Assembly: GCA_027596945.1 (NCBI GenBank)
Contig: JADGJH010000769.1
Coordinates: 836 to 14,655 of the forward strand
Reading direction: 5' to 3'
DNA from: Physocladia obscura
Taxonomy: Eukaryota > Chytridiomycota > Chytridiomycetes > Chytridiales > Chytriomycetaceae
DNA: 13,820 nucleotides
Both the position numbers and the translations under genes were made by a program. Below the pieces are notes generated by a model. It searched no databases. It was not told the origin of the DNA and was given only the letters and a program-made list of their open reading frames with translations. Below are positions 1 to 8,137 of the stretch, piece after piece (position 1 is the stretch's first letter; every line of letters begins with the position of its first letter).

Positions 1-386
1 ATTTAAGTTTTAAGAATCTCAACCATTTGTATGAATTTTGTTTTTGAAAAAAAAAAAAAAAGAATAAGGAACACTTACCCACAATATAAACAAAAAGTTT
101 GTTCAACAGTAAGGAACTTGAGATGAAACTACAGCCATTTATGGAACCAAGCCCTAATAAGAACTGTAAAGTCAAGCAATTGAAATGCAACCAATATACT
201 GAGAGTCACGACCTCAAAGATACCAAACATTGCTTGACTTGAAGTGCGTATGCGAAATAGAGGAACATGAGGAGAAAAAATTTATCCTCTGCTGTAAAAA
301 AAAAGAAGGTTTATTAAAGCTTAATAAAGACTGTTTTTCTGTACGGCGTGGATTATTCACTTTAAAGATAAATTTTTATTCTTGAA
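1..386. other. 5' flank of the Slm-like gene, with two possible minus-strand exons
   Basis: This stretch precedes the Slm-like gene and should hold its promoter and 5' leader. It contains an A run near 46-61 and no motif I can name. On the minus strand, 291-239 and 163-79 could be exons. Each follows a pyrimidine-rich tract ending in acag, the second ends at a good donor (GG|GTAAGTG), and both stay open in joinable phase-0 frames that encode strongly hydrophobic segments (FFLLMFLYFAYALQ, then LLGLGSINGCSFISSSLLL). That would suit the end of a divergent membrane-protein gene running off the window. The donor of the first exon (GTCAAG) is weak, and AT-rich DNA often reads as hydrophobic peptide, so this is only a possibility. 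Confidence 0.2.
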
Positions 387-2847
387 ATGACGGACTCAAC
401 AGAACGACGACGGCGGACTGGCGGCGGAGCAGGGGTAGTCGGAGTCGGCGGGAGCACCGACACAGGCGCAGAAATATTAACAGTTACAGGCACAGGAGTT
501 GGTGTTCGCGATGTGGCGATAGATCCGACGGGGGTGGGGCTGATACCAATGTCCGCAACGCAGGTGAGCAAACATACATTCTTTGTGGATGGGCGGGTGG
601 CTGATCAGGTGGATGCAGATATATCTCGATCGGCTGGCTGGATGGGGGGTTGTAGTTGGACGGCTGATCTTGGTGGTGGAAGGGCAGGCAGCGGAGGATG
701 CGCGGTGGGCGGCCCGGCAAGCGCAGGTTGCGGTGCGGGTGCACGGGGCGACGGTGGCGGTGGCGAAGGGGAAGGGCAAGAAGGGGGCGCACACGCACAC
801 GCACACGAAGGTGTTTGCCGAGGAGGAGACGTCGCAGGCCTTTGTGCGCGCGCTGGCTGCCGGCGCGCAGGACGAGGCGCGCGTGTTTGCGGCGGCGGCG
901 CGCGCGGCCGAAACCGAGACGCTGCCAGCCCTGCGCGACCTGCGTGCCGAGGTCGACGCCAAGGCCGCTGACGCCGCCAACGAGTGGGGCGCCCTCGACG
1001 CCACCCTCGACGCAAACCGCCGCCAATGGACCGCCCTCGTGCGCCAGCTCAAGGTGGCCCTCGTGCGCGTGCGCCTGGCCCTCGACCCCAACAAGGACGA
1101 CGCAAAGGCCCGCCTCGCCAACCTGCCCAAGGACGGGCCCAAGGACCCTTGGGTCGCGAACTTAGGTATTGTACTGCAGGCGGAGCGAGGACAGCGAGCG
1201 AAGCGAGTAGTAAAAGAAAAACGTGTACCAACGGACAAACTAACGAAGTAAACAAAACAAACAAACTTACACTGCTCTACAGCTATCCAGAGATTTATTC
1301 ACACGCTCCGCCTCGAATTCCCCAAAACCCTTGAGGCACTCGTCAACCAGCAGTCGCGTATTCTCGTTTTTGAAAAAGTCGTTATCCAGCTGCTCAAGCC
1401 AATCATGCAGTCCTACTACGCCCGCCGCCTCGCCACCGCCTCACCCAAACTCTCAGAATCGCTACAATCAATAATTTCCGCCCTTAACGCCATCGACCCC
1501 GACAAGGACTGGCAGATTTTCATTAACCAGCACAAAACAATCCTCGTGGACCCTGCTGCCATCGAAAACAACTACGCCGGCACTGTTATTGCTCGCGAAG
1601 TCCAATACGAAGGCATGCTGCACTCGCGCTGCCGCTTTGTCAAGGAAGGCTCGCTACTACGCAACATTCCAGGCATCCTCCGCAGCAAAGGATACAAACC
1701 CGCCCACTATGTTCTCACCGTCTCTGGCTTTTTGCATGGCTTTTCAGACGAAAAAAAGGATACCATTGTCCATCTCGACGACTATTTTTCTTCTTCCTAT
1801 CAAAATAAGGCTAAAAATCCTACTTCCTCTAATCCACCTGTTCTTGTCGATGCTGGACTGTTTCCGCTCGGTGAACCAGAATTTTCTATTTTCCTACCCG
1901 ACTCGACAATCACTTTTAAAGGTATCGAAGGCAAGGAACCAAAAGAGTTTACCATCAAGGGTCCCACTGGCGGAATGTTTTCTGAGAAATTGACGGTATA
2001 TTGAGCAAATTCAAGCGAAACAGATTCGAGTGAAGCGAAAATGGAGATTAAAGCGAAATCGATCGAAAAAGAGTCGAGCGCAGTGAGAAAGTGGGTTGAG
2101 TGCAGCGAAAAATAAAAATTTGAGCAAGTCGAAATTAATTGAGCACAGCGAGGAAATTGGTTGAGCGTAGCGTGAAATAAAAGTAAAAAACAATAATTGG
2201 TTAAGCGCCGTGAGAAAACAACAAAATAAGCGTATAAATTTCCCTAACAGTTGAAAGGAGACACTGACGATACCACAAGTTTCTGGCATGACCTTATCAC
2301 ATCCCTTGCAACCGGACCACCGCCACCAATCAACGATCCAAGCCCCCGCTCATCACTAGAAACAAATTTTGCTGCAGCTGCTGCAGCATCAGTGGTAACC
2401 ACCACTGGAGCCACAACAACAACTACATTAAAATCAACTCTTCCTTCAACTACAACCGCCACCACCACGTTTACTAAAACAGCGAAATCCACTGCCCCCA
2501 CGACTACATCTCCAACGGAGTCTGCGGTCATGTTTGAAAACAACGAAGAAGTCTTCGACAGCGCCACTCACCAATTTAACGCGCGGAAGCAGTCGGCGCC
2601 TGCTTTAGGTGGCGGTGAGTTGCTGGAAGATGATGATGATGAGGAGTACGAAGAAGAGGAAGATGATGACGAGGAGGATTTACATCCGTCAGTGGCTAAT
2701 GCGTTGCGAGGGAGACCGCCGCCGGCAGACCTTGCGGCGTTGAAAGCTAGTATGACTGGTGGTAGTAGTGAGAATGGTGTTTCGGTATCGGTGGCGGATT
2801 CTTGGGTCGCGGATAATGCGTGGGATGATGTCAATCCAACGTGGTAG
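387..2847 (+). CDS. Slm1/Slm2-like BAR and PH domain protein
   Basis: Exons by eye: 387-563, 619-1165, 1283-1995 and 2251-2847, giving 677 aa; all junctions are GT-AG and keep frame. Exon 2 opens with IYLDRLAGW, matching the start of the Slm BAR-like region (usual form DRFxxW), and continues as an Ala/Glu/Arg-rich helix to about residue 300. The segment ALNAIDPDKDWQIFI (about 309-323) is the typical linker before the PH domain, which spans about 352-500: it has a YVLTVSGFLHGF strand, a PEFSIFLPDSTI strand and the closing helix SFWHDLITSL. After that come a Thr-rich linker, an acidic run (about 605-623) and a Trp-containing tail. In yeast, Slm1/2 bind PI(4,5)P2 at eisosomes, recruit TORC2 to Ypk1 and are calcineurin targets; I see no clear PxIxIT-type site here. 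The ATG lies 5 nt after a TTCTTGAAA context with an in-frame stop close upstream. Weakest points: the first 59 residues and the 55-nt first intron. Confidence 0.84.
1178..1210 (+). repeat. GAGCG-type repeat cluster in intron 2 of the Slm-like gene
   Basis: The 117-nt intron 1166-1282 begins with a purine-rich cluster (GGAGCGAGGACAGCGAGCG, then AAGCGAG). The core GAGCGAAGCGAG reads the same forwards and backwards on one strand (a mirror repeat). Related units recur in the next intron of the same gene but not in the introns of the other genes here. Confidence 0.6.
2002..2220 (+). repeat. Degenerate 15-bp repeat array in intron 3 of the Slm-like gene
   Basis: Most of the 255-nt intron 1996-2250 consists of dispersed, imperfect copies of a unit near GAGYRNAGCGNGAAA. 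Examples are GAGTGAAGCGAAAA, GAGCGCAGTGAGAAA, GAGTGCAGCGAAAAA, GAGCACAGCGAGGAAA, GAGCGTAGCGTGAAA and AAGCGCCGTGAGAAA. Units are spaced about 20 to 40 nt apart, all in one orientation. The intron ends in a normal acceptor (CCCTAACAG). Confidence 0.75.
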
Positions 2848-2869
2848 TTTTTTGGCTTTACTGGTTGTG

Positions 2870-2904
2870 TTTTTTTTTTTTTTACTTTTTTTTTTTTTTT
2901 TTTT
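2870..2904. repeat. Paired T homopolymers (T14-AC-T19)
   Basis: Starting 22 nt after the Slm-like stop there is a T14 run, AC, then a T19 run. The position fits a T-rich 3' UTR of this gene. Run lengths of this size are prone to sequencing error. Read on the minus strand it would look like a poly(A) tail, but no retroposed minus-strand coding sequence lies before it. Confidence 0.8.
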
Positions 2905-4027
2905 GGTTGTTTTATGGCTGAGTTATGAATCATAAAAATTGCCCCTTTTTTTCCTTATATACTGATATTATTTTACCTCACTGATGTATTTCAGTTTCAC
3001 GCTCTTGTATATAATGCTTACAAAATTTTTTTAATAGTGAAGTAAAAAGATGTTTGTAAGAAGCAATATCCACCAAAATCAGAGCAAAACAGCAGCAAAA
3101 GCAGCTTTGTGATGTTATAAAGAAGAGCAACAACTTGCATATCTTAATACTTATCACGTTTAATGACAAAAACATTCAAAGAGCCAAGCACTAACATCTG
3201 AAACTACTGTTGCCCTCTAAATTAAACAATGTGCCTTCTGAGTCTGCTATCAACAATTCCATCAGCAAAAAGGATTCATCTCTTGCTTGAGTTGAAGCAA
3301 TCAACAGTATAAACAGAGTGGAATCCAACAAACCCTTGCTGGATGTGGATGAAATGGAGAAAAGACATCTCTATGGCTTTTCACTACCCTCTTCTTCCAT
3401 AACGCCTCCAGAAGAAACTGACCTTTGCTCAGTTTATGGATGAACAGCAATTTGCAGAAACCTTTCGGAATCATCTGAAATATTTTTTAGACTTTGAAGT
3501 ATTAAGCAGAATGGCAAATAGTTGATAGGCACATGTTGTAATTTTTGGCAGCTACTATTGCAGAAATCATTGCAGATCAGTTTTTTCTTTTTTTCATAAA
3601 TGTTTCAACAGACTTTCTGTGATTTGCTTTTTTGTGGGAAATTTGGACTTTCTTGAAAACTTTGAAAAAAAAAAAAATTCAACAGAAAAAAAACAATTCA
3701 TTGATAAAAAACTTATAACTGATTCTGTTACATTCAACCAACAATAAGACAAATAAAAACCCATTTGAATGTTACTACAAACTGATCAATAGTCTCAAAT
3801 TATCAAATCCCATCAACTTTTATTGAACAAAAATAGTGACTCAAAACTGTGGTGAAAAAAAAAACAGAAGGAAAGTAATGGTGTCAAGACTACCTCTTCA
3901 CATTGGCACAGAAAATTGATGCCTCCAGCGAGATCTCTAACTTTTATGAATTAAATTCCAATAGCCAATCAAAGAAGCAAAAACTAACCTCTGCTCTTTG
4001 CTAACAACTCCAAACCATTTTGACTTG

Positions 4028-4250
4028 TCTCTGACAGATCTTCCAGGTCCTCAAAAATGGACAGATATGCAGTATAGGGCACACACCCTGGATATCCACT
4101 GAAAGATGGATGCAGTATTTGGGTCCACCCTCACCGCATATGGTCAAAGTCAAAATACCAAAACACATCTCTGATAGACCTTCCTGGCCCTCAAGGACAG
4201 ACAGGTAGTTTACTAAATGTTTGGCAGTGATAACTCAAATATCCATGGTG
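4028..4250 (+). repeat. Diverged direct repeat, two copies 140 bp apart
   Basis: The segments starting at 4029 and 4169 match at 23 of 27 positions (TCTCTGACAGATCTTCC versus TCTCTGATAGACCTTCC, then GG-CCTCAA in both). Similarity fades but seems to resume at the ATATCCA sequences near 4091 and 4234. In the frame reading SL-DLPGPQ, three of the four substitutions are silent, as if the repeat once coded for protein. The 140-bp spacing is not a multiple of three and stops follow soon in both copies, so neither codes now. Confidence 0.6.
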
Positions 4251-5088
4251 TTGTGAATACTGATTTACTTTTTTTTTGAGTAAAATTAGTGATGACCTTA
4301 TCAATTTTCTGTTGGAACTTGTTTAATTATTATTTTTTGAACTCCAAGCAACAATAAAAATTGTGAAGCTGCAGAACAAAAATAATGCTCATATATTGTG
4401 AATTTTGGCTGTGTGGATGTAATTTGATTTGAATTGATGCAACTGTTTTTTTTTTTTTGAATGTCCACACAAAATACACAATTCACCAGCATATTTCTCA
4501 AGAATCCATTGTCCATTCCTTTTCATACTTAGTAAAATTAAACAATATAGATTAATTTCATGATTTCCTTAAAAAAGGGGATTGTTTTATTTTGTCAACT
4601 TGTATGATTCAGCTGAACTTGATTTCTTCCCAGCTCCCATTGCAATCACTAACACAACTGATCAGACATGTAAGCAGCAATTCAGATGGGCAGAGTACCT
4701 TGGATGTTCTGGCTACTTGTTTTGACGTTTCTTGACTGAAAAAGCTGTATCAAGAAGTTGCATAAGTTTAACAGGCAGGATTTCACAAAAAAAAATGAGG
4801 TAATAAGTCAAATCTGGCACAATGATATTTTGTTTTATGATGGAAAAGAAGGATTGGAAGTTTCACTTTGTTTTTATCATTTCTTAAAAGTGTGCCCTAA
4901 ATGATGTCAAACAATTCAATGAAAATAGTAATTGATGAGATTGATAGAGAAAATAAAGATGAATGTTTTACTAGTTTTGAGTCATTTTAAATTATATATT
5001 TTCCAAATTGCTTTTCCAAGAATTATTCACTCAAATTTATTTGTTTTTTTTCAACAATAAACAAAACACCACGCACTCTCAGCCTAAA

Positions 5089-5809
5089 ATGGAAAATATT
5101 CAAATCCCCGTTCCAGAAAAATGCGTCAGTACTAGGGTTCCCACCGAGTCTTGGATCACATATAGAGAAAAGATAGTGGCCTTGCTCCATGTGTGCGATG
5201 CTACATTACAAGTTTCGACAGGAGCTAACAAGAAAAAATATGAAAGGATTTGCAAACAACTCAAAAAGCAGTCAATTTGGCCAATTACTATTTGTTTACT
5301 TAAACTCTCTTTACTTTAGGAAAAAGAACATTCAAAGCCGAAAAGCGTGACATTGAGGTGGGAGGAATTTAATGAGTGATATGTATTTATTAATACTTTT
5401 TGTTTTACAGGACCGTTATAAAGAAATTGTTCACATAGTTAGTGATATTGGAAACAGCAACAAAAATCTTGCCAAAGTTCTCACTCATGAAATGTCAAAC
5501 ACTACACAGCAGAGTCAAACCCCCCCCCCAGATGATGCAAGTTCTTCAGCATCAGGTTTTTTATTGCCATTAAATAAAACGGAAGATGGTGAAATTGAGG
5601 AAGGTGGAAATGGTGAAGTTAATGGTAAAATTGATGGAGAGAAAAATGGTGAAGTTGAGAGAGGCAAAACTAATGAAATTGAGGGAAAGAGAAATGGTGA
5701 AGTGGAGAGAGGCAGAAATGGTGAAGTTGATGGAGGCAGAAATGGTGAAATTGAGGGAGGGGGAAATTGTGAAGTTGTGGGAGCAGAAGATAATGAAATT
5801 GTTCTATGA
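5089..5809 (+). CDS. Unknown protein with helical N-terminus and acidic octapeptide repeats
   Basis: I do not recognise this protein. Proposed exons are 5089-5270, 5327-5357 and 5411-5809, giving 203 aa. Exon 1 reads like a soluble helical domain (TESWITYREKIVALLHVCD, then ANKKKYERICKQLKK). Exon 3 begins DRYKEIVHIVSDIGNSNKN, runs through a Pro/Ser linker (TPPPDDASSSASG) and ends in Asn/Gly/Glu-rich repeats. The second junction is sound (GAG|GTGGGA ... TTTTACAG|GAC, both phase 0). The first is not: donor CA|GTCAAT is weak, and the attractive acceptor TTTAG at 5319 breaks the frame, so I used the AAG at 5326. Skipping from a donor at 5129 to 5319 also keeps frame but discards most of exon 1. 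A decayed inverted relative at 6490-7230 conserves pieces of all parts, which argues this was once a real gene. It could itself be starting to decay. Confidence 0.5.
5520..5529 (+). repeat. C10 homopolymer inside a coding exon
   Basis: Ten consecutive C residues encode the Pro run in exon 3 of the gene at 5089-5809. The reading frame into the downstream repeats depends on this count. With one C fewer the frame would stop before the repeats. Confidence 0.9.
5583..5800 (+). repeat. 24-bp minisatellite encoding octapeptide repeats
   Basis: About nine imperfect units near GGAGGCAGAAATGGTGAAGT plus TGAT encode octapeptides of the form G-R-N-G-E-(V/I)-(E/D)-G; the most regular units lie at 5690-5760. 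The array is acidic and Gly/Asn-rich, so probably disordered. Because the unit is a multiple of three, other frames and the opposite strand are also open across it; these are by-products, not extra genes. Confidence 0.8.
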
Positions 5810-5849
5810 ACAAAAATATGTATTTGAGACCAAAAAGTAAAATGAATTT

Positions 5850-6480
5850 TATTGGAAAACTCAGTTCAATTAAACAGGCTCCTTCTTTTGGCTCACTAAC
5901 TTCCATCTCATCAAGTATCCAGTATCTAATAATTTTCAGTTTAATTCAATGTGATTCACAAGAAAATAATTTAAAAAGAATTCCAAACATTTGAATTGCA
6001 TTGTACAAAGTATTTCAACAATTTTTGGTGTTTTCTTAAAATTTTATTTGTTTATATTTTATTTATACATTTAATAGGTTTTGGGCAAATTAGGGGAACC
6101 CTCATGTTGGCTTTATGCATTTGTATTGTGGTGAGATGGCTGAAAAATACATTCAAAAAGATTTTTTTCCAGATTAATCCATTCAATTTGATAAAATAAT
6201 AAAATAAACTATAAAATTCTGTTCAGCACAGAAATTACAAATTAAATAAATTATTTTCCTGTATGAACTTGATGTGATGTATCATAAAGAATTGCATCAA
6301 ACAAATATTGATGATTTATGCCCAGGTGTAAACTATTGGCCATATCTACAGATGGTAAATTGGCTTTTTACATGAAAGGACAGTATGCCAGTAATTACCT
6401 AGTCATTTTTGAGACTCTGAAATTGAATTGTTGTTGCGATTGAGGAATAACAGCATTGGATTGACAGTAGTGGCTAGGTG
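5850..6480. other. Spacer between the inverted gene and pseudogene copies
   Basis: AT-rich DNA between the two tail-to-tail copies. Open stretches are short and hydrophobic or low in information. The most protein-like are a possible exon at 6079-6130 (after a T-rich tract ending in AATAG, before GTGAGA, reading VLGKLGEPSCWLYAFVL) and two overlapping frames at about 6277-6450 (one contains CPGVNYWPYLQMVNWLF). I could not extend either into a gene. No tRNA-like fold was noticed. Confidence 0.5.
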
Positions 6481-6489
6481 ATCAAAATT

Positions 6490-7230
6490 GTTGGGTGCTA
6501 GGTATTTTTCAAAAACATATATCTCCTCAAAAAACAATTTTGCAATCTTCCACTACCTCAATTTCACCATTTAACACTTCTTCAGCTTCACCATTTGCAT
6601 CTCCCTCAATTTCAATTCGCAACTGGACTTTGGTTTTGCCATTTCAGCATTTTTTGGAATCATTTGCTTATCTGAATAGGAAAAATAGATGTTGGTTAGT
6701 TATTTACATTTTGCAGAAATAAAGCAAACAACACCATCTTCATTAATGAAAACACTGACAATAAAGCTAAACTGGATTATTTCAAATTCATCCCAAAGGT
6801 GTTTGATATTTTTGTATTTAACTCCTAAATAGTATTTTATCAAAAAAATATGTTAAAAAAATTTGAACATTGCATACTTAAACAATAGAGCAGCTCTAAC
6901 AGAGGTGAAAAAATCTGAATGGCTCATGCAAGGCTGATCATATTCGGCGCCTTCAAAAACAAATATTTATTGTGCTACAGTTTGGATCAGGAATATGATT
7001 ATGTTGTGCAGACTCAAAGAGTACTGTCAGAATTGACTAGGAGAAAGGTGGCAAGAAAGAAGTTGTGTGGAGGAGTGATTTGGCAAGGAATTTGAGTGGT
7101 GATCAGGGTCTATGTTTTTTTTTGTTCTGAAAAACATATTCACACACACACCACCTGATTCACTCACCGATCTTGTACATCCACACACATGTTAATGATC
7201 TTGAAAAATGCTGCTTTCCGTGTCCATACT
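6490..7230 (-). pseudogene. Decayed inverted copy of the octapeptide-repeat gene
   Basis: Read on the minus strand, this stretch matches the gene at 5089-5809 piece by piece and in order. MDTESS at 7227 then an in-frame stop and HVC parallels VPTESW...LLHVCD. NKKKH at 7126, just after a TTTTTCAG acceptor, parallels NKKKYERI and soon meets a stop. FEGAEYDQ near 6953 may parallel FKAEKRDIE. VKYKNIKHLWDEF (6822-6784), again at an acceptor, parallels DRYKEIVHIVSDI. NGEIEVVEDCKIVF then stop (6529-6527) parallels NCEVVGAEDNEIVL then stop, and about 30 nt beyond the stop also align without gaps. Frameshifts, stops and lost spacing rule out the same protein. A re-spliced shorter product is conceivable: exons 6824-6708 and 6671-6571 join with a GT-AG intron of only 36 nt, reading a different frame through the repeats. 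Several matches are short, so this needs an alignment. Confidence 0.55.
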
Positions 7231-8137
7231 TAAAACTTGCAGACACTTGCAAATTGATCTTATTTGAGGATATAAAGTGTGAAACTATGATCATCCCTGA
7301 CTTTAGAAGACAGCATGATCTAAAGGGTTCAACTATTTACTTCTATGTTTCTTCATTTTATAACTGTATTTGACTGACAAATCAAATATCCTTTGTTTTT
7401 TTTTTTTTTCTTCTTTTTTGTTGATTTGTTTCAATTTAAGATTAAGTCAGTCAGTTGTAACTTGAATAAATGAGAACAATCAAGCACTTTAATAGCCTTC
7501 ATTTGATGCTTAAATTTCGATAATTAAAGGACATACACAAAAAACCTTCAAGTTACAGTATTTTTTTGCAAGAAATGGGAAAATTTCATGTTGTCCACTG
7601 GTATTTGATACCCATTTGAGGGCATTTTTGATTCAAACTTTTGATGAAAAATTGTGGCTGTTTAATGGTCTTTTATTTAAAAGTGAAAGCCAGTTCAGAC
7701 CAATAAGGGTCAAACCAATTAGATCCCAAAATTAATTGCTCAAAAAATTGTTATTTTTCTGGGAGATTTTTCGGATGACAGTAAGTCATGATACATTTGT
7801 TAAAATTCTGGAAATTCATCTTTCCGTAATTCGTAAGAGTTTAAAGCTTTCTTTGACTGGAAATTTTATTTCGATTTTGAAACTTGACTAAGGAATTTTT
7901 TAATTTGTGGAAGTTTCTCACGAATTTTTCTTTTCTTTTTTTTTTTTTTATTGCAGTTTGGTGAGAGATTCATATTCACATTGGGATGGCGGTGTGAACG
8001 ATAACAACAGTTCAACAACCGAGATCCAAATGGAGCGCATGGAAAAGCGAAAGCGAAAAGATGGCGGAACTGATGCTCATCTATTCCATTGCTGACAACC
8101 GAAACTCATTCAAAACGCAAACCAAACAGAAACAACA
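7231..8137. other. Upstream region of NOG1
   Basis: AT-rich DNA with no gene I can support. It should hold the NOG1 promoter and 5' leader. A long pyrimidine tract ending in TATTGCAG at 7950-7957 looks like a splice acceptor, so a 5'-UTR intron is possible, but no donor stands out. From 7960 the composition shifts to mixed, purine-rich sequence typical of a transcribed leader. I could not confirm ribosome-biogenesis promoter motifs such as PAC or RRPE. Confidence 0.5.

Larger units (their letters stand above)
2848..5088. other. AT-rich spacer without a convincing gene
   Basis: These 2.2 kb follow the Slm-like stop codon. The first part is presumably its 3' UTR and includes two long T tracts. 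The rest is AT-rich with many A/T homopolymers and no gene model I can defend. Short coding-like stretches exist: 3291-3443 in one plus frame overlapping a second open frame that ends MDEQQFAETFRNHLK then more; and 4574-4725, where two plus frames are open together. None joins into a multi-exon reading frame and none resembles a protein I recognise. They could be relics of dead genes or transposons, or chance. The only clear structure is the diverged direct repeat at 4028-4250. Confidence 0.7.

Noticed and set aside
387..971. Unspliced 194-codon frame from the Slm-like ATG
   Set aside because: After the donor at 564 the frame becomes Gly/Ala low-complexity sequence, whereas splicing to 619 gives the expected Slm BAR-region start.
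477..1238. Long minus-strand open frames (up to 253 codons) opposite the Slm-like gene
   Set aside because: They lie opposite GC-rich exons, where stops are rare, and encode Arg/Ala/Ser-rich sequence with no domain; the plus strand has the recognisable BAR/PH reading and splice structure.
2870..2904. Poly(A) tail of a minus-strand retroelement
   Set aside because: No reverse-transcriptase coding sequence, target-site duplication or 3' gene segment is visible beside it.
2568..2933. Minus-strand frame rich in Ser and Lys
   Set aside because: It is the complement of the acidic coding run and the T tracts of the Slm-like gene.
4301..4516. Minus-strand 71-codon frame
   Set aside because: Composition is what AT-rich spacer yields; no splice partners or recognisable motif.
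5586..5840. Plus-strand alternative frame of Met/Val/Lys/Leu repeats, and a matching minus-strand frame
   Set aside because: Both follow automatically from a 24-bp repeat with no stop in the unit; the octapeptide frame connects to upstream exons.
5996..6199. Hydrophobic 67-codon frame
   Set aside because: No ATG start, AT-driven Phe/Ile/Leu composition and no supporting exons.
7560..7870. AAAATTT-type sequences as RRPE promoter motifs for NOG1
   Set aside because: Such strings are common in AT-rich DNA, no PAC motif accompanies them, and they lie far from the start codon.
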